A stretch of 64,000 nucleotides of DNA, from contig CAITLJ010000023.1 in NCBI GenBank assembly GCA_903893215.1, positions 1 through 64,000 of the forward strand. The letters are read 5' to 3'. Both the position numbers and the translations under genes were made by a program. The DNA is from an uncultured Ferrovum sp. Lineage in GTDB: Bacteria; Pseudomonadota; Gammaproteobacteria; Burkholderiales; Ferrovaceae. The notes under the pieces were generated by a model. It worked only from the letters and a program-made list of their open reading frames with translations, made no database searches and had not been told where the DNA came from. This document shows positions 1-7,787 of this stretch, piece after piece; positions within the stretch are counted from its first letter, which is position 1, and each line of letters starts with the position of its first letter.

Positions 1-108
1 GCCACTCACCCGCAACGCTGGAGCCGGCATACCCGGTGCTGGTCGGAACCAGATCATGTGTGGCTCAACCCCCCATCGAAGACGGAGAAAGTAGCGACGA
101 TAAATTGA
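1..108 (+). CDS. Transposase C-terminal end, IS3-type OrfB (partial at window edge)
   Basis: The first reading frame is open from base 1 to a TGA at 106-108 and encodes 35 residues. They include HPQRWSRHTRCW and, further on, VWLNPP. This arrangement (His-Pro-x-Arg-Trp, an Arg/Trp-rich stretch, then V-W-L/I-N-P-P) is what I know from the C-terminal tails of IS3-family OrfB transposases. The DDE catalytic core would lie to the left, outside the window. A possible element end is the sequence ending TGTTGACA at about 134, which read inward gives TGTCAACATAG and fits the 5'-TG rule for IS3 ends. Only the tail is visible, so whether the element is intact cannot be judged. Confidence 0.5.
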   Translation, partial: ATHPQRWSRHTRCWSEPDHVWLNPPSKTEKVATIN

Positions 109-306
109 TCGACGGGGTGCCAACTATGTTGACAGACACCGGAATGCTTCCTGTCTTGGTGAGGTGATTTCGGGGCTGCCCTGCGGCAGCGGTGGTCGAA
201 TCATTCACCCGGTAGATGGCAGGAATATGAACGTTGTGCTTTGCAGCACAAAATGATGAAAACAAGCACGCGGATGTTGCGTTTTAACAACGACACCCGC
301 GCGTTT
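109..306. other. Non-coding gap between transposase tail and phosphoesterase
   Basis: I see no convincing gene here. The left portion (to about 134) may be the end of the insertion sequence. A perfect 6-bp hairpin, GCTGCC-CTGC-GGCAGC, lies at 175-190 but has no T-tract, so I do not call it a terminator. The phosphoesterase transcript from the right presumably ends in this gap. Confidence 0.4.
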
Positions 307-1578
307 TCAGTGTGTGTTGCTGCTCAGATCGATACGGTCAAGCAGGCGCGTACCACTGAAATCCTGGTTGAACCCGAAGGTATCCATGCTGACCCGGCCA
401 CTACGATGCACCGACACCTGCGCCCAGGCGTAGGTGAGGTCGGTGTCGGGATGGCGCGTATTGACCGCTTTCTTCTTGCTGCCGCCTGCGGAGAAAGGTG
501 ACCCGCCAGATCCCACGATCACCTGCCACGCCGGCAAGCCTTGCGTCAAGGTGGGTTGCTCGATGTGATAAATGTGCTGGTGACCACAAAAATAGGTGCC
601 GCCGTAGCGGTTTACCAGCGCCCAGAACTGGTCGCGATTGCCGCCCGGGGTGGCATCGCTGAAGCCGTCCGGCGGGACGTCGTCGGCATACTGGTAGGCA
701 AAGGCCGGTTTGTGGCCAAACAGGAACAGGTGCTTCTGTCCCCGGCGCGTGAATGCTGCTGCGAGGTCCTGTGCCAGCCACTGCACGGCTACACTGCCAT
801 CGCGACCGACCGGGTCGGTATCCAGCACGACGAAGTGGCTGTCACCCACGTCGAAGCTGTAGGTGAGCTGCCGCTGGCTGGTGGCAATGCCATCGAGCAC
901 CGCCGGATCGGCAATCGCCGGCTCGGCCGCGTCGCCGGAAAAATGCGTCGCCGGTTGCCCGACCACGGCCGGGAAGCGCTTTGCATCGAGGATCAGGTCG
1001 CCCATGTTGGCGCGCCACAGCGCTTCATTGGCCGGCTGCGCCTTTTTGCCAAGCCCCTTGTCCTGCACTTCATGATTTCCCGGCACTGGCACGACGTAGG
1101 TGCCAGTCTCGAACAGGTTAGCTACCAGGCCGCGCCAAAAGGCATACCACGCCTGAAACTGTGTGTAGCCGTTGCTGGCGACAACCGCCCCGGACACCGG
1201 ATCGAGCGTCACGGCTGGCGCCTGCGGGTCGAGCTTGCCGTAGCCCATGATCATGTCACCGTTGAAGAACAGCAGTTGCGGATGCTGGGCCCCGATCTCG
1301 CGGACCAGGCGCGCCCAAGCTGGTGTGTTCTGCAGCCACTGACGGTCCTGCGCCGACAGCCCCACCGTCGCCGGGTCTTCCCGCGAATCGCCGACCGTGG
1401 CGAAGCTGAGCACGACCGGATCGTTGGGCGCCACGCCGGCCGCGAGGCTGGCCGCCCCAGGCGCGGCCCAGGCGGTGCCGCTGCCGACGCCCCACCACAC
1501 GACCACAACCCCCAGAATCAGGCCCGCCAGGGCCTGCGCCTCGCTGCCGGGACGATGGACGCGAATACGTCGGCGCAT
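307..1578 (-). CDS. Exported metallophosphoesterase (calcineurin-like)
   Basis: A 423-residue calcineurin-like metallophosphoesterase that should hydrolyse phosphate esters outside the cytoplasm. The metal-ligand motifs appear in order: GDSR (63-66), NGD (106-108), GNHE (167-170), GHKP (288-291) and GHQH (332-335). Residues 16-38 form a hydrophobic signal or anchor segment ending TAWA-A. The ATG at 1578 is preceded by GGGAGG about 8 nt upstream, while longer versions run into the neighbouring gene. It is the last gene of a leftward unit, 16 bp after the YncE-like gene and behind a TonB receptor with a Pho box, so I infer it releases phosphate or processes the receptor's substrate. The exact substrate (phosphomonoester, phytate or nucleotide) cannot be read from sequence. 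Confidence 0.85.
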   Translation of the reverse strand: MRRRIRVHRPGSEAQALAGLILGVVVVWWGVGSGTAWAAPGAASLAAGVAPNDPVVLSFATVGDSREDPATVGLSAQDRQWLQNTPAWARLVREIGAQHPQLLFFNGDMIMGYGKLDPQAPAVTLDPVSGAVVASNGYTQFQAWYAFWRGLVANLFETGTYVVPVPGNHEVQDKGLGKKAQPANEALWRANMGDLILDAKRFPAVVGQPATHFSGDAAEPAIADPAVLDGIATSQRQLTYSFDVGDSHFVVLDTDPVGRDGSVAVQWLAQDLAAAFTRRGQKHLFLFGHKPAFAYQYADDVPPDGFSDATPGGNRDQFWALVNRYGGTYFCGHQHIYHIEQPTLTQGLPAWQVIVGSGGSPFSAGGSKKKAVNTRHPDTDLTYAWAQVSVHRSGRVSMDTFGFNQDFSGTRLLDRIDLSSNTH

Positions 1579-1594
1579 CAGGTGTGCCTCCCGC

Positions 1595-2656
1595 TCAGGG
1601 CTTGGGCGCCACGACCAGCAGTTCAAACTCCGGCTTGCCCGGCACCGGGATGTAAAGGGTGCCCGTGACCACATCGTAGGCGTTAGTGCGACCCTTGGGC
1701 GCCGTTGGCAGCGTCTGCGCCAGATGGTAATGGTCGCCATCGTCCTGCTGCACGATGGACACCGTGCCGACTTCGCCGCCCGTGGAGAACAGCAACCCGC
1801 GCCTGGCGTCGTAAAACACGCCGTCCGGCCCCTTGCCCACAGCCACCTTGGCCACTTGCCTGCCAGAGGCCGGGTCGGTCACCACCAGCACGCCATTGGC
1901 GCATACCGAGAACACGCGCTGGTTGGCGGCATCCAGAGCCAGCCCGGTGGGCTCTTCGCAGCCCGGCAGGTCGATGCGCTTGCGGATCGCCAGCTTGGGC
2001 AGGTCGATCACCGCTACCTGCGCCTTGTCTTCCAGGTTCAGGTACAGCGTGTTGCCGTCGGCCGCCATCACTTCGGGCTTGCCGTCCACCGGCAGCGTCT
2101 GCTCCACAGCCCCGGTCTCGGGATTGATCACCGTGACATTGCGCCCACGGCCGTTGAAACTATAAACGCGGTCGGTGCTGGCGAGATACAACACGGCATC
2201 CGGGTTGTCACCGCCGGACGGCGTCTTGCGGATCACCTCCAGCGTCTTCAGGTTGAAGGTGACGATGCTGTTGGTCTTGCCACTGCTGACATAGCCTTGG
2301 TTGCGCTTCACATCGAAAGCCACGCCGTGGGTGCTGCCGACCAGACCGTCAATGCGCATGGGGGGCAGCTTGCCGGCCGGGTCAATCGCACTAAGGTGAT
2401 CTCCCAGTGTCAAAAAGACCCGCCCCGTGCTTTCCTCGAAGGCGGCGAAATCCCAGCCGGGGGCAGCGCCCACAGGGATGTGCCGGGTGACCGCGTACTC
2501 CGCCGGCGCGGCAGCGTCCGCTGGCTGCGGCAGCGTCAAGGCCAGGGCGCTCAGGGTAAGCGTGCGTGCCAGAACGTTCGGGGAAAGAGTCAGGCCAGCC
2601 TTGCGGCCGCCCCGTCCAGCGGCCGCCGCAGCGGCCGCAATGCGGGCAAAGATCAT
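1595..2656 (-). CDS. Secreted YncE-like beta-propeller protein
   Basis: 353 residues with repeated blade-like motifs (DKAQVAVIDLP, ASGRQVAKVAVGKGPDGV, TNSIVTFNLKTLEVI), typical of the YncE/YVTN seven-bladed propeller family. An Ala/Leu-rich segment ending at about residue 49 (PADA-A) looks like a signal peptide, giving a periplasmic protein. Family members are often encoded beside TonB-dependent receptors and are thought to act as periplasmic binding or accessory partners; their biochemical role is unclear. The gene lies 8 bp after the receptor gene and shows no Shine-Dalgarno, so translational coupling is likely. The n-region of the proposed signal peptide is unusually long (about 30 residues, Ala/Gly/Arg-rich), so the true start could be internal. 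Confidence 0.75.
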   Translation of the reverse strand: MIFARIAAAAAAAGRGGRKAGLTLSPNVLARTLTLSALALTLPQPADAAAPAEYAVTRHIPVGAAPGWDFAAFEESTGRVFLTLGDHLSAIDPAGKLPPMRIDGLVGSTHGVAFDVKRNQGYVSSGKTNSIVTFNLKTLEVIRKTPSGGDNPDAVLYLASTDRVYSFNGRGRNVTVINPETGAVEQTLPVDGKPEVMAADGNTLYLNLEDKAQVAVIDLPKLAIRKRIDLPGCEEPTGLALDAANQRVFSVCANGVLVVTDPASGRQVAKVAVGKGPDGVFYDARRGLLFSTGGEVGTVSIVQQDDGDHYHLAQTLPTAPKGRTNAYDVVTGTLYIPVPGKPEFELLVVAPKP

Positions 2657-2664
2657 CAGTAATC

Positions 2665-5472
2665 TCAGTAATTGAAGTTCAGACCAAACTGCATCGTGAC
2701 GTTGTAAAACTCACGCTGGATCGGACGGTTGGATTGACCCTCAGTGTACTTGAGCGGTTCGTTGGTGATGTTCTTGAAGTTGACGTACAGCGACAGCTGC
2801 TTGTCGAGCGCGTAGGTACTGGAGAAGTCCACGGTGGTACGGTCTTCCTGGAACACGTCCAGCCCCGGACCACTTCCAACACCGAACAGGTTGCGGCTTA
2901 CGTAATAGGCGCCAAGGCGCGCGGTGATGGCATCCTTTTCGTAGAACACCGCGATATTGCCCGTGCCGCGCGAGGTCAGCGGCAGCTGGCTTTTCTCGCC
3001 CGGGCGGATATCAAAACTCGAATCCACGAACGTGTAATTGGCGCTGGTACCCAAACCACCGAAGTAGCCCGGCAGGTTGCTAAACTTGTTGACGTAGTTC
3101 AGTTCCAGACCGCGGGCGTAAGAGCTGCCGGCATTGCTGTAGCTGGTTTGGGTGTACAGGTTGCCCGCGATCACAGGATGCGACACGTTGGTGATGATGT
3201 AATCGCTGAACTGCTTGTTGAAGATGGCCGCAGAAATGATGCCTGCATGCGGCAGGTACTGCTCGATCGAGGCATCCAGGTTGATCGACGTCTGTGGCTT
3301 CAGGTTGGGGTTACCCTGCGAGATGGTGAGGGCGCCGCTATCAATCAGGTAGGGCGAGTTGACCTGACCGAAGGTGGGGCGGGCAATGGCTGTGGACACT
3401 GCCAGACGTCCGATCAGGTCCTGTGAGAAGGCATAACGCGCCTGCAGCGACGGAAAGAAGTTGTTGTAGCTGTTGCTGTTGGTTTCCGGCGTGTCTGTAC
3501 CAGCCACCACGTCCTGGTGATCGTGGGTATATTTGGCGCGGGTGGCTTCGGCACGCGCCCCGCCAATGAATGACCAGTCGCCATAACCGAATTCGTATTG
3601 GCCGTAGGCGGCGTAAACGTCTTCCGCCTCGCTTTCGACCGATGTCGGGTCCAACGTTGCGCCGGCCGGATTGGCGAACAGACCCTGGGTGAGCGCCGTG
3701 CTGATGGTCGGACCATTGTTGTACACGCCGTTATAAAAACTCACGGCGGCCGGGTCGGTGACGTAACTGGCCAGCGGCGCATTCAGCGGCGTGTTCGCAT
3801 ACTGATAGGTGTAGGTGCCCGGCACATTGCGGGTGCGCAGACGAGCATTCAGGCCCACCTTGATGTTTTCGCCGTCCATGTCGGTGAATTGCGTTGGCAT
3901 CTTGAAGTTGACCTGATAAGCCTTTTCCTGATCAACAATGCTATTCGCGGTATTTTTGATCTTGGCCAGGTTGTAGCCGGCCGTCGTGTAGGGGTTGGCT
4001 CCGGTCACTGACACCACCGGATAACCGCCATTGGTGGTGTTGTAGGTAACGGTGGCGGGCGTGGCGGGTGAGAAGGTGAACGAGGTGTTGCGGTCGTACA
4101 GGTTGTCGAAGCTGCCGCGGGTGTAGCCGACACGGTAATCCAGAGTGTCTTCACCGATCCGGTTGGAGCCGCCCAGCGCCATGACGCGGTTACCCACCTT
4201 TTCAGCATGGTCGCGCAGCGCGCGGGTGAAGTTACCACCGCCTGCTGCAGAAATGGTGTCGGTGAAACTGCCGCTGGCATCCGGCCCCACCGGTGCGCCG
4301 TCCGGGTTGAAAATCAGACGCTGGCGTTCCACGGTTTCGGTATAACCGGCGGTAAAAGCACGAAAGTAGTACTTGCTGTCGGCAGTGGGCTGGAATCCCA
4401 AGTCCAGACCAAAAGCGTGACGGGTACGGTGATAACGATAGAAGCGCTGCTCGATGCCGGCCAGCGAGTTGTTCAAGGGAGTGGTGTTGTCCAGATAGCC
4501 GGGTTCGACGTCATCAATGCCGCGTTTGTCTTCGTAGTAGGTGCCGGTAGCTACCACGCTGAACGGACGGTCAGAGTACGACTCGAGCTTGTTGCCGGGC
4601 TCCAGCATGATGTCGGCAAGGCCAAAGCGCGTGCCGGCAGTCAGCGACAGGTCGGCGATGCCGCTGTTGCGCAGGAATTCACGACCCGATCCGATGTGAC
4701 CTTCCACGAAGGGTTTGCCGCTGAGCGGGGCGGTCTTCGGGGTGATTTCGATGGTGCCACCGATCGCTTCGGCATCCTGCTCGGGCGTCAACGTCTTGGT
4801 CACCGTCATTGCACCGATCAGTCCGGTGGGGATGGCATCGAGCGCCACGGCGCGACCGGCCGAGGGCGAGGCATTGTTCGATGGCGGCAGGCGCAGGCCG
4901 CCAAAAGTCACGCTGTTGAAGTCGGCGTTGATACCGCGAATCAGCACAAAGCGACCTTCTGCAGTGTCGTAGGTCAGTGACACGCCCGGCACACGGGCCA
5001 GGGCTTCACCAGCGCTAACGTCCGGCAGCTTGCGGATTTCTTCGGCCGTGGTGATCGTGACCTGGTTCGGCGCGTCCTGCTGCGCGGCACGCGCCACGGC
5101 CGACGAGGTACGCTGCGCCAGCACCTGCACCGATTCCAGCGTGGCCACCTTGGCGTCCAGCTCAAAATCCTTTGCCACACCGGATTCGGCGACCGTCACG
5201 CTGGCGCGCGCGCGTTCCAATCCGTCGATTTCCACGGTGACGGTGTAGGTTCCCGCGGCCAAGCCCTCCAGTTTGTACACCCCGTTGCCATCTGTCACGA
5301 CCTGCTTGCCGGTTTCCAGCACGGTCACGCGCACACCCACAGCCGGACGGTGGCTCACCGAAGACTGCACCTTGCCAGTGATGGCGACCTCGCCGGCGGC
5401 GTGGGCAAACGTGGTGCACAGGGCGAGCACCAAGGCGGACAACACCGGGCGACAGGAATGAATGCGAGACAT
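2665..5472 (-). CDS. TonB-dependent outer-membrane receptor with N-terminal CarboxypepD_reg-like domain
   Basis: A 935-residue TonB-dependent transporter. After a signal peptide (cleavage near THAHAA-type residue 25) comes a carboxypeptidase-regulatory-like beta domain (about 28-110: GEVAITGKVQ to VTVAESG). A plug follows (IRKLPDVSAGEALARVPGVS, then LIRGINADFNSVTFGG), then a long beta-barrel ending in an aromatic residue (FGLNFNY), as outer-membrane proteins do. The ATG at 5472 has GGAG 6 nt upstream; a TTG at 5484 is less likely. It is the first gene of the receptor / beta-propeller / phosphoesterase unit and lies 52 bp below a Pho box, so phosphate-starvation control is inferred. The ligand is unknown. 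The barrel style resembles receptors for organic substrates rather than classical ferric siderophore receptors. Confidence 0.9.
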   Translation of the reverse strand: MSRIHSCRPVLSALVLALCTTFAHAAGEVAITGKVQSSVSHRPAVGVRVTVLETGKQVVTDGNGVYKLEGLAAGTYTVTVEIDGLERARASVTVAESGVAKDFELDAKVATLESVQVLAQRTSSAVARAAQQDAPNQVTITTAEEIRKLPDVSAGEALARVPGVSLTYDTAEGRFVLIRGINADFNSVTFGGLRLPPSNNASPSAGRAVALDAIPTGLIGAMTVTKTLTPEQDAEAIGGTIEITPKTAPLSGKPFVEGHIGSGREFLRNSGIADLSLTAGTRFGLADIMLEPGNKLESYSDRPFSVVATGTYYEDKRGIDDVEPGYLDNTTPLNNSLAGIEQRFYRYHRTRHAFGLDLGFQPTADSKYYFRAFTAGYTETVERQRLIFNPDGAPVGPDASGSFTDTISAAGGGNFTRALRDHAEKVGNRVMALGGSNRIGEDTLDYRVGYTRGSFDNLYDRNTSFTFSPATPATVTYNTTNGGYPVVSVTGANPYTTAGYNLAKIKNTANSIVDQEKAYQVNFKMPTQFTDMDGENIKVGLNARLRTRNVPGTYTYQYANTPLNAPLASYVTDPAAVSFYNGVYNNGPTISTALTQGLFANPAGATLDPTSVESEAEDVYAAYGQYEFGYGDWSFIGGARAEATRAKYTHDHQDVVAGTDTPETNSNSYNNFFPSLQARYAFSQDLIGRLAVSTAIARPTFGQVNSPYLIDSGALTISQGNPNLKPQTSINLDASIEQYLPHAGIISAAIFNKQFSDYIITNVSHPVIAGNLYTQTSYSNAGSSYARGLELNYVNKFSNLPGYFGGLGTSANYTFVDSSFDIRPGEKSQLPLTSRGTGNIAVFYEKDAITARLGAYYVSRNLFGVGSGPGLDVFQEDRTTVDFSSTYALDKQLSLYVNFKNITNEPLKYTEGQSNRPIQREFYNVTMQFGLNFNY

Positions 5473-5523
5473 GAGGGGCTCCAACGGGACTGTAATGATG
5501 ATCTGTCACGGTAGTCGGTGAAG

Positions 5524-5541
5524 ATGACAGTCCAATGAAAG
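5524..5541 (-). promoter_or_regulatory. Candidate Pho box (PhoB-binding site)
   Basis: Reading leftward, the sequence is CTTTCAT-TGGA-CTGTCAT: two 7-mers spaced exactly 4 bp. Against the consensus direct repeat CTGTCAT-N4-CTGTCAY only one repeat base differs. It ends 52 bp before the receptor ATG, where a PhoB-activated promoter would have its -35 region. The basis is pattern matching only. Confidence 0.6.
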
Positions 5542-5634
5542 CCAGATAGTTTTCAGCAGTTGTCAGGCCACGCTAAGAAATACGTGGCAGGCGCACCACA
5601 CACACGGTGGGCGTAAGACATTATCTGCAAAGGG

Positions 5635-5707
5635 TGCCGGCAGCAGGAATCGAACCCGCGACCTTCTGATTACAAATCAGCTGCTCTACCAACTGAGCTA
5701 TGCCGGC
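5635..5707 (-). tRNA. tRNA-Thr (anticodon UGU)
   Basis: A complete 73-nt cloverleaf reads leftward from GCCGGCA at 5707. The acceptor arms GCCGGCA / TGCCGGC pair perfectly, the D-arm has the usual AGCTCAGTTGGTAGAGC, and the T-loop has GGTTCGATTCC. The anticodon loop TTTGTAA gives UGU (bases 5674-5672), read as threonine. The discriminator is A. CCA is not encoded (the genome continues CCC). Confidence 0.97.
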
Positions 5708-5745
5708 TATGCTGCAAGACTGCGCCGGGCGGCGCAGCTGGGATA

Positions 5746-6276
5746 TTACTTGATCACCCGCAGGCTGGGGCGACCCCGCGGTGGCGCACCAGTGGGCGGT
5801 GTGGCCGGATCTTGCGGCGTGCCGGGCTCCGGCGGCCGGGGTGGGCTGACTTCGGCCAGGGTGAGACCGACGGGTCCGGACTGCGCCGACGCTGGCGCCG
5901 CCGCTGGTTGGTCCGGTACCGCATCCGGCACACTCTGGCTGTCCACGGCCTCACCTTCCACCCGCGCCTCGGCCTGAAAGGCCAGCCCTTCGCCGTTTTC
6001 ACGGGCAAAGATGCCGGTGACAGCGCCAACCGGCACCGAGACCTCACGCGACACGCCGTTGAAGCGGGTGAAAAACTCCACCCGATCATTGCTCATCGTC
6101 AGGTTGCGCGTGGCCGCCGGCCCAATGTTGAGTACGATCATACCGTCGCGTACAAACTCGAGTGGCACACGCGTGGCACCGTCCACCTGCACGCTCAGGT
6201 AGGGCGTGAAGCCGCCGTCCACACACCACTCATAAATGGCGCGGATCAGGTAGGGCTTGGTGGACGGCTGACTCAC
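5746..6276 (-). CDS. sspB: ClpXP protease specificity-enhancing factor SspB
   Basis: 176 residues. SspB is a dimeric adaptor that binds ssrA-tagged, ribosome-rescued proteins and delivers them to ClpXP. The N-terminal substrate-binding domain starts with PYLIRAIYEWCVDGGFTPYL and includes VPLEFVRDGMIVLNIGP. A Pro/Ala-rich flexible tail (about 115-165) ends in SLRVIK, the ClpX-binding peptide typical of the family. The start codon overlaps the sspA stop (ATGA), so the two genes are translationally coupled. The tRNA-Thr gene follows 39 bp downstream on the same strand. Confidence 0.95.
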   Translation of the reverse strand: MSQPSTKPYLIRAIYEWCVDGGFTPYLSVQVDGATRVPLEFVRDGMIVLNIGPAATRNLTMSNDRVEFFTRFNGVSREVSVPVGAVTGIFARENGEGLAFQAEARVEGEAVDSQSVPDAVPDQPAAAPASAQSGPVGLTLAEVSPPRPPEPGTPQDPATPPTGAPPRGRPSLRVIK

Positions 6277-6872
6277 TTGCGCATGGCCTTTTCGGATGGC
6301 GTCATCGAATCGATGAAAGCCTGACGCGAGAACAGACGCTCGGCGTACTTCAGTAGCGGTGCAGCCTGACGCGGCAGGGCAATCTGGTAATGATCCAGAC
6401 GCCAGAGCAGCGGAGCGATGGCCACGTCGAGCATGGAAAACTCTTCGCCGAGCATGAATTTCTGCTTGGCGAACACTGGCGCCATCTGCACCAGGCTTTC
6501 CCGAATCACGTTGCGGGCTTTCTCGGCGTTCTTGGCGCTGCTGCCCTCGAGCAGGTCGATCTGGCTGAACAGCTCCATTTCGAAGCGGTAGAGGAATAGC
6601 CGCGCGCGCGCGCGCATCACCGGGTCGGCCGGCATCAGTTGCGGATGCGGAAAACGCTCGTCGATGTACTCGTTGATGATGTTGGACTCGTACAACTGCA
6701 GATCGCGCTCGACCAGGATCGGCACCCGGTTGTATGGATTCATCACCGCGATGTCTTCCGGCTTGTTGTAGAGATCAACATCCACAATCTGGAAGTCCAT
6801 GCCCTTTTCATACAGGACAATGCGGCAGCGCTGGCTGAAGGGGCAAGTGGTGCCCGAATAAAGCGTCATCAT
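6273..6872 (-). CDS. sspA: Stringent starvation protein A (GST-fold, RNA polymerase-associated)
   Basis: 199 residues with the thioredoxin-like N-terminal domain of SspA (MMTLYSGTTCPFSQRCR) and a helical GST C-terminal domain (MELFSQIDLL onward). SspA binds RNA polymerase in the stationary-phase/stringent response and usually lacks glutathione transferase activity. I place the start at the ATG at 6872, because upstream codons are not conserved in the family; the Shine-Dalgarno is weak. A Rho-independent terminator lies just upstream, separating it from petC, so it probably has its own promoter. The coding strand contains an alternating CG run at 6601-6615 that encodes Arg-Ala repeats. Confidence 0.93.
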   Translation of the reverse strand: MMTLYSGTTCPFSQRCRIVLYEKGMDFQIVDVDLYNKPEDIAVMNPYNRVPILVERDLQLYESNIINEYIDERFPHPQLMPADPVMRARARLFLYRFEMELFSQIDLLEGSSAKNAEKARNVIRESLVQMAPVFAKQKFMLGEEFSMLDVAIAPLLWRLDHYQIALPRQAAPLLKYAERLFSRQAFIDSMTPSEKAMRK

Positions 6873-6895
6873 ATGGAGGGTGAACCTCTCTAGTG

Positions 6896-6925
6896 AAAAA
6901 CCGGCGGACTGCATGAGCCGCCGGT
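6896..6925 (-). terminator. Rho-independent terminator after petABC
   Basis: Reading leftward, ACCGGCGG and CCGCCGGT form an 8-bp stem with a 10-nt loop, followed directly by TTTTT. It lies between the petC stop (6993) and the sspA start (6872), so it should end the cytochrome bc1 transcript. Confidence 0.8.
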
Positions 6926-6992
6926 CTTGGGTGAAGGACGCCTGTTCGCGACCGTGACACGGGTCACGACCGCGAGGCTCGCACGGCCCTGG

Positions 6993-7787
6993 TCAGTGGA
7001 TATCTTTCCAGAACTCTTTCTTCAAAGCGAGCATGAGGAAAAATGTGAGCGTGAGGAAGAAAATCACCAGAACGCCGATCTGCACCCGGGTGGCGCGGGC
7101 AGGTTCAGCCATCCAGACCAGATAATTGACCAGATCGGCAGTGAACTGGTCGTATTCGAGCGCGGTCATCTTGCCAGGGACGGCCAGCACCAGCTTCTTG
7201 TGGTGCTCGGTCCCAGCTTCCTTCTTTTCGCCTTCGCCCTTGCCTTCACCCGCCTCGGCAGCCGGCTTTACTTCCTCCAGCTTTTGCACACCCTGCAGTT
7301 CATACAGCACGTGCGGCATGCCCACGTTCGGGTAGGCGAGGTTGTTCCAGCCGGTAGGACGCGACGGGTCCTTGTAGAAGGTCCTCAGGTAGGTATACAG
7401 CCAGTCCGCACCGCGGACGCGGGCTTCGACGGACAGATCGGGCGGTACCACACCGAACCACTGCTTGGCTTCAGCCTTGTCGAGCGCCACCGTCATGGTG
7501 TCGCCGATTTTTTCGGAGGCGAACATCAGGTTGGACTTGATTTCGTCTTCCGACAGGCCGATCTCGGTCAGCTTGCTGTAACGCAGGTACTGGGCCGAAT
7601 GGCAGTTTTGGCAGTAGTTGGCAAAAGTACGGGCCCCGCGCTGCAGCGATGCCTTGTCGCCCATGTTGATCGGCGCGTGGTCTACGGCACCACCTTCGTT
7701 GGCAAAGGCCGGTGCAGCAAGCAGCCCCGAAACCAGGGCGAGTGCGGCCAGGCCGCGTGCAATCAATAAAGAAGTGCGGAAGCTCAT
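6993..7787 (-). CDS. petC: Cytochrome c1 of ubiquinol-cytochrome c reductase
   Basis: 264 residues. The protein carries the heme c of the bc1 complex and passes electrons from the Rieske centre to soluble cytochrome c. It has a signal peptide (to about 29, AFA-N), the heme-binding CQNCH (59-63) and a C-terminal membrane anchor (about 235-255) ending KKEFWKDIH. The ATG at 7787 overlaps the petB stop as ATGA. The middle region contains a charged Glu/Lys/Gly insert (about 185-205) absent from short bacterial forms. It is the last gene of petABC and is followed by a terminator. Confidence 0.97.
   Translation of the reverse strand: MSFRTSLLIARGLAALALVSGLLAAPAFANEGGAVDHAPINMGDKASLQRGARTFANYCQNCHSAQYLRYSKLTEIGLSEDEIKSNLMFASEKIGDTMTVALDKAEAKQWFGVVPPDLSVEARVRGADWLYTYLRTFYKDPSRPTGWNNLAYPNVGMPHVLYELQGVQKLEEVKPAAEAGEGKGEGEKKEAGTEHHKKLVLAVPGKMTALEYDQFTADLVNYLVWMAEPARATRVQIGVLVIFFLTLTFFLMLALKKEFWKDIH

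Noticed and set aside
175-190. Hairpin as terminator for the phosphoesterase transcript
   Set aside because: The 6-bp stem has no following T-tract on either strand.
541-1668. Long rightward frame opposite the phosphoesterase
   Set aside because: The leftward frame has all five metallophosphoesterase motifs; this one has none.
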